Below are positions 26,692 to 35,637 of a DNA stretch of 64,000 nt, in pieces. Made by a program: the position numbers and the translations under genes. This DNA comes from Eubacteriales bacterium (lineage in GTDB: Bacteria > Bacillota > Clostridia > Lachnospirales > Lachnospiraceae): the NCBI GenBank assembly GCA_030524175.1, contig JAUNHC010000003.1, positions 124,001 to 188,000 on the forward strand, written 5' to 3'. Below the pieces are notes generated by a model. It was not told where the DNA came from, made no database searches, and was given only the letters and a program-made list of their open reading frames with translations. Each line of letters starts with the position of its first letter. The stretch's first letter is position 1.

Positions 26692-28827
26692 TTAAGCATT
26701 GTTCTTTAAATCCCAGCTTTCATCAGGGATTGTATCTGCCTGACCACTGTTTGCCTTATCTATAAACTCTGTCACATAAGCAGGTATATCCTCTGCCTTC
26801 ACATCTACCGGGATCTCATCCCTGCCGTCATGTATCATCATCGTAAAATCTGCCAGACTCAGTTTTTCCGTCCATGCACAGGAAAACTGATAAGGCATGA
26901 CGCACTTTTTCAACTGTGAAAGCTGTTCCTTGCTGTCATACTTCATTTCCGTATACTGGCCGTCTCCATTATCTCCATAGCAGATTATTTTGATGTAATC
27001 CACCTGTACTTCTTCCATGGACATAGGATATCCTGTTTCTTTTAACAATGCAACTGTTCTTTTGAATCCGGGATACACATAAACATTGCTGTAATAATAG
27101 CTGGTTGAACTCATTGGTATCCCTCTGATGCTTGTCTTAGCCTTCACCGGTATATTCTCATACTGGAACATCAAAACAGCACATGGATCCTGGAGCATTG
27201 TCTCAGTATCAGCGTCCTTGACATCCTGCATCAGAGCCTCTATAAGCTTATGCGTTTTCTCTCTTTCGCCCTGAAACAAGGAATAGGTTTCTCCGTCATA
27301 GAAAGTTCCTGCCAGCGATTGCAGATATTTCTCTTCAATGCCAAGAAAAGCATACTTCCGTTCCTGTAAAGTACCCTCGTCATAGCAGGCTTTTAAAAAT
27401 TCCCGCACTTCACTTGACTGGATTTTATAATTACGGTATACCTCTTTTCCTGACTTCAGCATGTACTTAACAGGGACAGAATACACACGTCCATCCATAG
27501 AATTATGCTTCCTGCTGATAATATGCTCTAAAGAACGATAGATATCCTGGCTCAGTCCCACATCCTGTGTATCCAGTTCTGAATATCCATTTCTCCAGGA
27601 ATCCTGTACTTCATAATACTCCTCATTATCCGGCATGCTGATATAAGGAACATCTTCAAAGCCCAGACTGACTAAGGCAACATTGACTCCTTCCAGTTTT
27701 TCATACGCAGGAAGATATGTATCATAACCTGTCAGATCAAACTTCACAGTCAGTGCACAGACTGCCACTGCTGCCACTGCGATCACAAGCTGAACTCTGT
27801 GAGAAAAGAACTTCCGAAAATCCATTTGAAAAAGCACCTCGATCACTCCATGGGCGAGAACGGTGCCTACAGCCATTCCAAATATCCACCAATACTCCCT
27901 GACGGAACGCCTTGGCGCCATATAGAAAATCAGTCCCACTCCAAAACCTGCAGGAATAACAGCCACAAATCTTACTACAACTTCACTCCATCGGTAAATC
28001 ATAGATTTACCCACATTTTCTGAAGGGCGTTTCAGAAATGCGAAATAAGCCCCCACAAACAGGGCCGCCGTCAGAATGATAAGTACCGCCAGCATGATTC
28101 CCGCTTTTCCTTCCCCGTAATGTACGAGAAAGCTCCTTGCAAACCTGAATGGGGACCCCTGGTTCTTCAGGATATCTATGATCCCATAATCCATGGGGTA
28201 GAAGGTAGAAAAGAAAACCTTCTGATAAATGCTGATCATTTGCCCCAGAAGCGGCCCGTATGCCAGAAGACCAAACAATACCACTGCTCCCATAAGAATA
28301 TTGCCGGTCATACAGATTATAAGCACTACACAAAAATACAGCATCAAATAAATGATCAAATGAAACGCCAGCATAGTTACAGCCATTTTCATAAGCTTCA
28401 GGCTGAAAAATCCCCTCATGGCACCGATACATATTGCTGCAAATTCCATAATAAGATATGGAATGAGATAATACAGAACTCCCACACAGGTTCTGTGCAA
28501 AAACATTTGTTTTCTTTTCACCGGGAGACTATGATAAAAATCAATCTTTCTGGATGAGTATAAATACCAGAATCCGTTGATCCCATTGATAAGTGCTGCC
28601 AATGCAATTACGATAAAGCCTGTAAACATAAATCCGTCACGCCATAAATTCTCATACAGACTTTCTATCTGTGCAGATTCATAATTCATGCCAAACCAGT
28701 TACCCAGCATAAGAAGCTCTACCACAGGAAACGCCATAAGAAATCCTACTGCCAGAAAGGATGGGATCCATATCTGTCCTTTAGATGTGGTCTTTATATA
28801 ATCAGAAGAATAAATTTTTGATTTCAT
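26692..28827 (-). CDS. ABC transporter permease with large extracytoplasmic domain (DUF6449-type)
   Basis: 711 residues. About eight to ten hydrophobic segments in the first 370 residues (IPSFLAVGFLMAFPVVELLM, FTGFIVIALAALINGINGF, LAFHLIIYLMLYFCVVLIIC and others), then about 330 soluble residues with a DUF6449-like domain. The early motif SSRKIDFYHSLPVKRKQMFL is typical of this bacitracin/stress-type ABC-2 permease group. The start overlaps the upstream ATPase gene by 26 bp. The operon GntR - ATPase - permease resembles the ytr operons of Firmicutes, often induced by cell-wall antibiotics. Confidence 0.82.
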   Translation of the reverse strand: MKSKIYSSDYIKTTSKGQIWIPSFLAVGFLMAFPVVELLMLGNWFGMNYESAQIESLYENLWRDGFMFTGFIVIALAALINGINGFWYLYSSRKIDFYHSLPVKRKQMFLHRTCVGVLYYLIPYLIMEFAAICIGAMRGFFSLKLMKMAVTMLAFHLIIYLMLYFCVVLIICMTGNILMGAVVLFGLLAYGPLLGQMISIYQKVFFSTFYPMDYGIIDILKNQGSPFRFARSFLVHYGEGKAGIMLAVLIILTAALFVGAYFAFLKRPSENVGKSMIYRWSEVVVRFVAVIPAGFGVGLIFYMAPRRSVREYWWIFGMAVGTVLAHGVIEVLFQMDFRKFFSHRVQLVIAVAAVAVCALTVKFDLTGYDTYLPAYEKLEGVNVALVSLGFEDVPYISMPDNEEYYEVQDSWRNGYSELDTQDVGLSQDIYRSLEHIISRKHNSMDGRVYSVPVKYMLKSGKEVYRNYKIQSSEVREFLKACYDEGTLQERKYAFLGIEEKYLQSLAGTFYDGETYSLFQGEREKTHKLIEALMQDVKDADTETMLQDPCAVLMFQYENIPVKAKTSIRGIPMSSTSYYYSNVYVYPGFKRTVALLKETGYPMSMEEVQVDYIKIICYGDNGDGQYTEMKYDSKEQLSQLKKCVMPYQFSCAWTEKLSLADFTMMIHDGRDEIPVDVKAEDIPAYVTEFIDKANSGQADTIPDESWDLKNNA

Positions 28828-29704
28828 ATCCTGCCACCTCCGTTTCGCTGATAAAGATTTCCTCCAGTGTCAATGGTATGACTTCACTGAATAAGGGACT
28901 CTTGGAATTGACACGCTCCATAATTTCTGTCCTTGTCCCTCTTGCAGTGATCAGAAGCAGAGAGCCCTGACGCTGTACCTTTAATACCTCCAGCTCTTTT
29001 TCCAGTTCCTTCTCCTTTTCTTTGTCCGTAAGGACACACTGCACCTTATGTATATGGAATTTCATATCCTCCAGATCTCTGGAAAGAAGAATACCGCCCT
29101 GATGGAGCAGCCCCACATGGTCACAGATATCCTCCAGCTCACGCAGGTTGTGTGACGCGATCACCGGAGTGAATTCCCTGTTCATGATTTCTGAGGCAAA
29201 CAAGCTCTTCACAGCCTGACGCATAACCGGGTCCAGTCCGTCAAAGGTTTCGTCACAAAGGAGATATTTAGTCCCTGCACTTACTCCGAGAATTACAAGA
29301 AGCTGCTTTTTCATCCCTTTGGAAAATGTATTGATTTTTCTAGTCTGATCTAAATGAAACTGCTTCATAAGCTTGGTGAAACGCTGCATCTGAAAGGACG
29401 GATAATAGCATTTATAAAATCTGAACAAGTCTGCCGGCGTATAATTTGCGGGAAAGTAGCTGTCGTCAGAGATATAAAACAGATGGGACTTGGCTGTCTC
29501 ATTTTCATATACTATCTCACCGTCGATCTGTATTTCCCCTTTATCCGGCTGAATGATGCCCGCTGCCATACGCAGAAGCGTACTCTTGCCTGCTCCATTA
29601 CTTCCCACAAGACCAAAGACCTCACGGTCGCCAATGTCCAGGGATATGTTGTTTACTGCCCTGATCTCACCGAATGTCTTGCTGCATTCCTTGATTTCTA
29701 TCAT
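28802..29704 (-). CDS. ABC transporter ATP-binding protein
   Basis: 300 residues. Walker A GLVGSNGAGKSTLL; signature region TFSKGMKKQLLVILG, a degenerate LSGGQ as in YtrB-like ATPases; Walker B YLLCDETFDGLDP; switch His in VIASHNLRELED. A C-terminal ~80-residue extension follows (VQCVLTDKEKEKELEKELEV). It is coupled with the GntR gene upstream (4-bp overlap) and the permease downstream, so all three are one transcription unit. Confidence 0.9.
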   Translation of the reverse strand: MIEIKECSKTFGEIRAVNNISLDIGDREVFGLVGSNGAGKSTLLRMAAGIIQPDKGEIQIDGEIVYENETAKSHLFYISDDSYFPANYTPADLFRFYKCYYPSFQMQRFTKLMKQFHLDQTRKINTFSKGMKKQLLVILGVSAGTKYLLCDETFDGLDPVMRQAVKSLFASEIMNREFTPVIASHNLRELEDICDHVGLLHQGGILLSRDLEDMKFHIHKVQCVLTDKEKEKELEKELEVLKVQRQGSLLLITARGTRTEIMERVNSKSPLFSEVIPLTLEEIFISETEVAGYEIKNLFF

Positions 29705-30072
29705 CTGCTCCCCTCCTTAAAACATCCTCTGATAATGTATATCAGTTCTTCTTCCATAAATCCCAGATCTTTTCCCTTCTTTACCAGACCCTTTAATTCC
29801 TGAAGATAATTGTCTCTGCTGATTTTCCGTATGTTTTCACTGTCCGCAATAAAATTCCCCTTACCTTTCACAGGGTAGATCAATCCCATTTGTTCCAGCT
29901 CCATATAAGCCCTTTGGATGGTGTTGGGATTGATGGACAGCTCCATTGCCAACTGACGCACTGACGGCATCCTGGAGTCTGGGGGCAAGGCGCCGCTCAA
30001 TATCAGCATACGGAACTTTTCGGCAATCTGCTCATAGATTGGCCGGCGGTCCTGTAAGTCCAATATAATCAT
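29701..30072 (-). CDS. GntR-family regulator, YtrA subfamily
   Basis: 123 residues from the ATG at 30072 (AAAGGAGAAGGAT upstream). The winged helix reads PIYEQIAEKFRMLILSGALP, SRMPSVRQLAMELSINPNTI, QRAYMELEQMGLIYPVKGKG. The short C-terminal tail with no ligand domain marks the YtrA type. It is first in the GntR-ABC operon and probably represses it by binding the perfect palindrome at 30117-30147. Confidence 0.9.
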   Translation of the reverse strand: MIILDLQDRRPIYEQIAEKFRMLILSGALPPDSRMPSVRQLAMELSINPNTIQRAYMELEQMGLIYPVKGKGNFIADSENIRKISRDNYLQELKGLVKKGKDLGFMEEELIYIIRGCFKEGSR

Positions 30073-30116
30073 ATCCTTCTCCTTTCGCTGTAACCACCAT
30101 ATTACTTTCACGTGTC

Positions 30117-30147
30117 CTAAGTGTATTAATTGTTTTAATACACTTAG
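30117..30147. promoter_or_regulatory. palindromic operator of the GntR-ABC operon
   Basis: CTAAGTGTATTAA (30117-30129), 5 nt, and its exact complement (30135-30147): 13-bp perfect arms about 45 bp before the GntR start. A possible minus-strand promoter (TTGCGG, 17 bp, TAAACT) overlaps its upstream side, as expected for repression. Confidence 0.7.
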
Positions 30148-30294
30148 TTTACCATATAAGCTCTGGATCCGCAACCTAAGTAATTCTTAAAATTTTATTA
30201 AGGCTGGGGGGGATATTAACTGTCACTCCCTGCCCGGCAGGTGCACTTCGCAATGTATGGAAATTATGCGTACTGCTTTAATATAAAAGAGGCC

Positions 30295-30326
30295 GCCGCA
30301 ACTGTGATTTCCATCACTGTCACGGC
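30295..30326 (-). terminator. hairpin after the ula operon
   Basis: An imperfect 14-bp stem (30295-30308 with 30313-30326, three mismatches or wobbles). On the minus strand it is followed by GGCCTCTTTTATATT. It lies just past the stop of the last ula-operon gene at 30347. Confidence 0.45.
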
Positions 30327-30346
30327 AGCCCGATACCTGGGGCACA

Positions 30347-31396
30347 TTATTCGGTTATGATATACATGGCAACCTCATCCGTCTCCCGGTTGGCTGCAAT
30401 GAGAACATCTTTTCCATTGTGTAAGTAATGAAAGACATTGGCCGGACCTCTGTCCTGATCAATGATTTCTTCCTCATATCTTTTCTTTTCCGGATTCCAG
30501 ACAATGGCAAACAGATTGCGTTTTCCTTTTCTGTGTCCTGCCACAAAAGCAGGTTTCCCGCATAGCTTGCCGCCATAGATGGCATGGGTAAACTCTGCAT
30601 CTTCCGGATAGTCGTAAACCTTATGATATGCGCCATCCGCCTTTTTATATATGGAAACCTTTTCTCCGTGGAAAGGTGCCAGAGTACATAGCTCTTTCTC
30701 GCCGTCTCCGTCCAGATCCACAAGAACTGCATCACTGACAGGGCTTTCAAGCAGTGTCCTGATCTCCCACTTTTCCCCTGCCTGTGCAGGAGGTACAAAT
30801 TGAAATACACCTTCATTGCATGAGATCACTGCCGTCTGGACGCCCCTGTCTTCTACCCGGTAATAGCCATGGTTTTTCAGCATATTATCCTTCAGTACAG
30901 AAAGCTCTAACTGATGGTCTTCGCCGAAGTCGGATAAATCAGCAGGAAGCTGGGCCGCATATACCTTTCCCGGCATACTCCAATCCTCTTTATATTCGTG
31001 TCCTGATTTCAATGCACAGGCTATAAGATATACTGTTCCATTTCTCTCAAGGAGGTCGAAACGATGTACATGGGGAAGACTGACTAAAGTACGGATTTCC
31101 CATTGTCCCGATTCTGTGGGAGTAACAATGACAATTTTGGCTTCCTTAGAATCATTGGGAGAATAAAACTTATATGTGGCAAGAAACTGTCCGTCACTTC
31201 CCGGCACCTGCACCATGCTCATAACACCGCCGGGTCCGTCCCAGATTTTATCCACCTGATTCCCATCCAGATCAAAAAGATAGCAAGGATCTTCCTTCTC
31301 TGCCGCCACCAGAAAATAGTCCTGACCACGGTAATGAAGGGGGGCTATAGAATAACACTTTGTCAAATTGGATATTACTTTTTTATGAATTTTCAT
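30347..31396 (-). CDS. beta-propeller-like protein of the ascorbate operon, function unknown
   Basis: 349 residues from the ATG at 31396 (AAAGGAAGAAATATA upstream). No signal peptide or membrane segment, so it is cytosolic. The sequence shows repeated blades of the FG-GAP/VCBS kind: DPCYLFDLDGNQVDKIWDGP, DAVLVDLDGDGEKELCTLAP (calcium-loop-like D-x-D-x-D-G) and CGKPAFVAGHRKGKRNLFAI. It is last in the operon with UlaE and the ascorbate PTS. It might be a lactonase-like or sugar-sensing propeller; this is only inference from context. Confidence 0.65.
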   Translation of the reverse strand: MKIHKKVISNLTKCYSIAPLHYRGQDYFLVAAEKEDPCYLFDLDGNQVDKIWDGPGGVMSMVQVPGSDGQFLATYKFYSPNDSKEAKIVIVTPTESGQWEIRTLVSLPHVHRFDLLERNGTVYLIACALKSGHEYKEDWSMPGKVYAAQLPADLSDFGEDHQLELSVLKDNMLKNHGYYRVEDRGVQTAVISCNEGVFQFVPPAQAGEKWEIRTLLESPVSDAVLVDLDGDGEKELCTLAPFHGEKVSIYKKADGAYHKVYDYPEDAEFTHAIYGGKLCGKPAFVAGHRKGKRNLFAIVWNPEKKRYEEEIIDQDRGPANVFHYLHNGKDVLIAANRETDEVAMYIITE

Positions 31397-31410
31397 TATA
31401 TTTCTTCCTT

Positions 31411-32259
31411 TCACATACATTCCCGCTCTAATAAACTGCCCATCATGCTTCTTGCATCACTAAGGTCCTGCCTCCATCCAACATTTCCCGTATACCAGAA
31501 TTCTGTCACATATTTACGCACTCCTGCTTTCCATGCAGCACGGATCACTTTCTGAAAATCCACATGGCCTGTGCCAAAAGGAATCTCCCTGAATTTTCCC
31601 GGAACAGTCTCCTTCAAATGTACTGCTGCAAGATGTCCCTTACCGCAGCCTATATCCTCCAAAACATCAGTGCCATATAGCAAAGCTGCATTTGTTAAAT
31701 TTCCCACATCAGGATATACATTTAAATAGGCAGAATTTATTTTGCGGACATATACCATGGCTTTTTCTACTGTATTCATGAACTCTGTCTCCATAGTCTC
31801 AAAACCCAGAAGTACCCCTGCTTTTGCCGCCATTTCCACAGCAATTGCCAGATTTTCTTCAAACCGTGTCCTTGTCTCAGGCGTAGAGTCCTCGTAGTAA
31901 ACATCATAGCCTGCAAGCTGTATGATCCTGATTCCAAGGTCATCTGCAAGCTGTATAGCTTTCTCCATGATTTCCATGCTTTTTCTGCATATCTCCGGAT
32001 TGCTGCTGCCCATGGGATATCTGCGATGTCCGCTGAGACACATGGTCCTTACCGGAAGCCCAACTTCAGCCATGGCCCTTACCAGCTCCATCCTCTCAGC
32101 TTTTGGCATATCAAGCCGTCTCAGCTTTTCCTCTGACTCATCTATGCTGATTTCCAAAAAGTCATAGCCTGCCTCCCTGGCTGCTGACAGTTTCTCCCTA
32201 AAAGACAATTGTCCCGGCATCGCCTTCTCATAAAGCCCTAATGTATATGCCTTCATCAT
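31411..32259 (-). CDS. ulaE: L-ribulose/L-xylulose-5-phosphate 3-epimerase (UlaE-like)
   Basis: 282 residues, an AP-endonuclease-2-type TIM barrel. Features: YTLGLYEKAMPGQLSFREKL, EAGYDFLEISIDESEEKL, RTMCLSGHRRYPMGSS, IQLAGYDVYYEDST, LLGFETMETEFMNTVEKA, PDVGNLTNAALLYG, HLAAVHLKETVPGKFREIPF and FWYTGNVGW. Epimerises L-xylulose-5-phosphate in the ascorbate pathway. Its ATG overlaps the enzyme I stop (TAATG), so translation is coupled. Confidence 0.92.
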   Translation of the reverse strand: MMKAYTLGLYEKAMPGQLSFREKLSAAREAGYDFLEISIDESEEKLRRLDMPKAERMELVRAMAEVGLPVRTMCLSGHRRYPMGSSNPEICRKSMEIMEKAIQLADDLGIRIIQLAGYDVYYEDSTPETRTRFEENLAIAVEMAAKAGVLLGFETMETEFMNTVEKAMVYVRKINSAYLNVYPDVGNLTNAALLYGTDVLEDIGCGKGHLAAVHLKETVPGKFREIPFGTGHVDFQKVIRAAWKAGVRKYVTEFWYTGNVGWRQDLSDARSMMGSLLERECM

Positions 32260-33959
32260 TATCCCTCCTGTCTGTGCTGATCCAGTAAGGCCAGAACCTC
32301 TTTCACAGTTTTGCTGCCCACTGCCTTCCGGGCAAGTTCCTGTGCATCTTTAAAGTTTACATTTCTCAAAACATATTTTATTTTTGCTGTCTCCCCTGCT
32401 GACATGCTGAATTCGTCAAGTCCCATCCCAAGCAAAATATATGCAGAACGCTCATCACTTGCAAATTCACCGCACATGCCCACTTTTATCCCCTGCTTGT
32501 GGCCTGCCTTGATGGTATAATAAATAGCTCTGAGCACTGCCGGGTGAAAGGGATCATAGAGTGCTGCAACTTTTTCATTTCCTCTGTCTGCTGCCAGGAA
32601 ATACTGTGTCAGATCATTTGTTCCGATGCTGAAAAAATCCACACAACAAGCAAACTCCTCTGCCATCATCACAGCGGCAGGAGTCTCGATCATCATTCCT
32701 TTTTCTATTTTTTCGTCGAAAGGCTCACCCTTCTTCCGAAGTTCATCTTTACATTCCTCGAGGATTTGATTTGCCAGCATCAGCTCATCCAGCGAAATCA
32801 TCATGGGATACATGATCCTGACGTAACCGTATGCACTGGCACGCAGAATTGCGCGGAGTTGTGTTTTAAAAATTTCAGTCTGGTCCAGACATATCCTGAT
32901 AGCCCGGTAACCAAGAAAGGGATTGTCTTCCTTTGGAAATTCATAATAATCAAGTTCTTTGTCACCGCCGATATCCAGGGTACGGATAGTCAGCTCCTTT
33001 CCTTCCAAAAGCTCTGCCGCTTCTTTATATGCTGCAAACTGTTCCTCCTCTGTAGGAAAATGGCTGCTTTCCATATACAAGAATTCACTTCTGAAAAGTC
33101 CTGCACCATCTGTCTGAAATCCTGCTGCGTATTTCACATCCTCCAGATTCCCCACATTGGCACAGAGAGCAAATCCATGGCCGTCCTTTGTCACAGAAGG
33201 GAGGGTGCTAAGGCTTATAAGCTCCTTCTCAAATGCCCTGAATTGTTCTGCCTTCTTCTCATACAAGTCCACCATTTCCATATCCGGGTTCAGGTACAGC
33301 TCACCTTTTCCGGCATCCATCACCAGGGGATCACCGTCAGAAATGTCCTCCAGCAGATTTCCAAGCCCTGTCACACAGGGAATTGCCATGTTTTTTGCTA
33401 TAATAGAAACGTGACTGGTAACTCCTCCCGATTCTGTGGCAAATCCCAGCACCAGATCCATATCCATCTTTGCCGTGTCGGATGGAGTCAGATCCTTTGC
33501 CACTATAATGGCTTTTTCCTTCATTTTGCAAAAAGGATTGTCATCAATCCCTTTTAACGCCAGGAGAAGGCGCCGTGCTACATCTTCCATATCTGCCGCC
33601 CTCTCCCGCATATACTCATCATCCATACTGCGGAAAATCGACACGTATTCCTCTTTTGTCTGTTCCAGGGCAGCTTCTGCATTCATAAGACAGTCCCTTA
33701 CCTTTGATGTCACACCTTCATAGATTGCGATATCTCCTGCCAGGGCTAAATGCCCTGCAAAAATATCCGACTTCTCTGCCAGCTCTGCCAAATCGGTTTT
33801 AGCCTTTTCCACAGCTTCCTCAAACCGTTTGATCTCTGCCGCTGTCTGTTCTTTTGTGATATTGGAGGTATCTGCAATAACCTCCCGCTGCCGTACCACA
33901 TAGGCCGGGCCAATGGCATATCCCTTGGAGACGGACTTTACTGTTTTCCATTTTTTCAT
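32259..33959 (-). CDS. PTS enzyme I, second copy, inside the ascorbate operon
   Basis: 566 residues, full length. The active His is in GGVTSHVSIIAKNMAIPCV. The PEP-binding barrel has FRSEFLYMESSHFPTEEEQF, RTLDIGGDKELDYY, GYRAIRICLDQTEIFKTQLR, MIETPAAVMMAEEFACCVDF, FSIGTNDLTQYFLAADRGNE and the catalytic Cys in VGMCGEFASDE. It transfers phosphate from PEP to HPr. Only about half its residues look the same as the general enzyme I at 50608, so it is not a recent copy. It overlaps the HPr gene upstream by 4 bp. Confidence 0.92.
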   Translation of the reverse strand: MKKWKTVKSVSKGYAIGPAYVVRQREVIADTSNITKEQTAAEIKRFEEAVEKAKTDLAELAEKSDIFAGHLALAGDIAIYEGVTSKVRDCLMNAEAALEQTKEEYVSIFRSMDDEYMRERAADMEDVARRLLLALKGIDDNPFCKMKEKAIIVAKDLTPSDTAKMDMDLVLGFATESGGVTSHVSIIAKNMAIPCVTGLGNLLEDISDGDPLVMDAGKGELYLNPDMEMVDLYEKKAEQFRAFEKELISLSTLPSVTKDGHGFALCANVGNLEDVKYAAGFQTDGAGLFRSEFLYMESSHFPTEEEQFAAYKEAAELLEGKELTIRTLDIGGDKELDYYEFPKEDNPFLGYRAIRICLDQTEIFKTQLRAILRASAYGYVRIMYPMMISLDELMLANQILEECKDELRKKGEPFDEKIEKGMMIETPAAVMMAEEFACCVDFFSIGTNDLTQYFLAADRGNEKVAALYDPFHPAVLRAIYYTIKAGHKQGIKVGMCGEFASDERSAYILLGMGLDEFSMSAGETAKIKYVLRNVNFKDAQELARKAVGSKTVKEVLALLDQHRQEG

Positions 33960-34243
33960 TCCGATTCTCCTGTCTGCCCGCCTTCGCCCAGACCGCCTGC
34001 AATGGCATCCAGCATCACCTTTAAATCTGCTTCTTCCGTCTCGCCTTCACAGACAATATCAATGGTAGTTCCCTTAGTGATCCCTGCACTCATAAGGATC
34101 AGCACACTCTTGGGATTTACCTTTTTGTCCCCTGCTATGATAGTCACATCGGATTTTAATTTTCCTGCAATATTTGCAAGCTCTGTAGCAGGTCTTAAAT
34201 GAAGACCGGATTTATTCGTAACTGTAATTGTTCCCTTTACCAT
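33956..34243 (-). CDS. HPr-family phosphocarrier, second copy, inside the ascorbate operon
   Basis: 95 residues. The phosphorylated His15 is in KSGLHLRPATELAN, and Ser46 is present in VNPKSVLILMSAG, so regulation by HPr kinase is possible. A short Gly/Glu-rich tail (GEGGQTGESE) extends past the usual HPr end. It is encoded directly upstream of its own enzyme I (ATGA-like overlap), so the pair is a dedicated phosphate relay for the ascorbate PTS. Confidence 0.9.
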   Translation of the reverse strand: MVKGTITVTNKSGLHLRPATELANIAGKLKSDVTIIAGDKKVNPKSVLILMSAGITKGTTIDIVCEGETEEADLKVMLDAIAGGLGEGGQTGESE

Positions 34244-34246
34244 GAC

Positions 34247-35041
34247 TTAACCTCTCTCTTCTACTGGAAAGGCATCATCTTTTCTAACCTGATGGACGTG
34301 TATGCCCATTTCTCTCATAGCGCCTATGATATCTGCAGGAGCCTTCTCATCTGTGATCAGATGGGTGACTCTTTCTATCCTGCAGGTCCTAAAGCTGCTG
34401 TTATGCCCAATCTTAGTGTGATCGGCGAGTATGTAAGCAGTTTTGGTGGCACGTCTCAGCATGAGCTCGTTGAGATTGACTTCATTGGCTATTTCTGTGG
34501 TCACCCCGCACTCCACCGAGATTCCGCTGCAGCCTACAAATGCCTTTTTTGCATAAACCTTCTGGAGGTTCCTCTCTGCAAATTCTCCCACCATCGCTTC
34601 TTTTGGATAGCGCAGCTCGCCCCCTGTAAGGATGACATTCACTCCCGGCGACTGTTCACCGTAGACTGCCCTTCCGTTATTTGTGATCACCGTCACATTT
34701 TTGCTCGTAACATATTGAAGCATCTGCAATGCATTGCTGCTGGTATTGATAAACAGGGAATCACCGTCCTCAACAAGTGTTGCCGCATATTTGGCGATCA
34801 GCATCCGGTACAACTGTACCTCGTCCATATCCTGATCTGCATTCTGCTCATTTATCGTTGCTCCCCCATAAAAGCGCACCAGCTTCTTCTGATCCTCTAG
34901 ATACTGTAAATCCCTTCGGATAGTGATGGCAGAAACCTCAAACATTTCTGCCAGCTCATCCACGCGGATACCTGGTGTTTCTTTGATCTGCTCCAGGATA
35001 CGTTTTCTCCGGTTCTCTACAAATGCCCGCTCTCGTTTCAT
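34247..35041 (-). CDS. DeoR/GlpR-family regulator of the ascorbate operon
   Basis: 264 residues. The N-terminal helix-turn-helix reads RVDELAEMFEVSAITIRRDL, QYLEDQKKLVRFYGGA. The C-terminal sensor domain has LVEDGDSLFINTSSNALQML, VTVITNNGRAVYG, VILTGGELRYPKEAMVGEFA and AFVGCSGISVECGV. Analogous to UlaR of E. coli, it likely senses ascorbate-6-phosphate or a downstream intermediate (inference). RBS AGGGAG. It lies within the operon, between UlaB and HPr. Confidence 0.9.
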   Translation of the reverse strand: MKRERAFVENRRKRILEQIKETPGIRVDELAEMFEVSAITIRRDLQYLEDQKKLVRFYGGATINEQNADQDMDEVQLYRMLIAKYAATLVEDGDSLFINTSSNALQMLQYVTSKNVTVITNNGRAVYGEQSPGVNVILTGGELRYPKEAMVGEFAERNLQKVYAKKAFVGCSGISVECGVTTEIANEVNLNELMLRRATKTAYILADHTKIGHNSSFRTCRIERVTHLITDEKAPADIIGAMREMGIHVHQVRKDDAFPVEERG

Positions 35042-35212
35042 AGGCCGCTCCCTTCTGTCATAAAAACAATCATATTATTCATTTAATTTATTATAACAGA
35101 ATATTGTCTGTTATCAAAGCGACGCCTTTTATCTGTTAACTCTGTCTGTTCCTGTGTGTTACTTTTCACTGGTAACATTCCTGTCCTGCCGCTTGTGCTG
35201 CGGCATGTCTGT

Positions 35213-35515
35213 CTAAATAATACCGTGCTCTTTCATTTTATCTTCCATCTCCTGCATGGACATGATATTGCGCAGGCCGATGACGATAGTTCCCTTCTTT
35301 TCAGCATCCTTAAACATATTCACAAAATTCTGGGCACAGAAAACCACATCAAACTGTACTGCTGCACTTTTGCCTTCCGACAGGGCGCAGTGATGTATCT
35401 TAGCCGGTTTCAGGTTCAGTTTCTTAAGCACCTTTTCCATTGTCATTTTCATCATAAGGCTTGAACCTGCCCCGTTTGCACAACATACCAAAAAGCTCAT
35501 ATTATCCTTTGCCAT
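35213..35515 (-). CDS. ulaB: PTS ascorbate-type EIIB
   Basis: 100 residues. The phosphocysteine loop is VCCANGAGSSLMMKM, with one of Cys11/Cys12 as the acceptor (C-x3-G-x-G-S-S). VVFCAQNFVNMF and GLRNIMSMQEMEDKM match UlaB/SgaB. It passes phosphate from EIIA to the sugar on the EIIC transporter. RBS AAAGGAGAAGGAACA. The 122-bp gap from ulaA contains one copy of a recurring ATGATTATTTTATC motif (35603-35616). Confidence 0.9.
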   Translation of the reverse strand: MAKDNMSFLVCCANGAGSSLMMKMTMEKVLKKLNLKPAKIHHCALSEGKSAAVQFDVVFCAQNFVNMFKDAEKKGTIVIGLRNIMSMQEMEDKMKEHGII

Positions 35516-35637
35516 TGTTCCTTCTCCTTTTCTTTTTTCTAAGAGCGGAAAAACTCCATCCGCCCAATCATTTGATCAAAACTATCAAGGCGTCATTTAT
35601 ATATGATTATTTTATCGCCCGATGATCAATAAGTCTA

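Noticed and set aside
32499..33557. 352-residue plus-strand ORF opposite the ula enzyme I
   Set aside because: Antisense, no RBS, Cys/His/Phe-rich composition typical of shadow frames.
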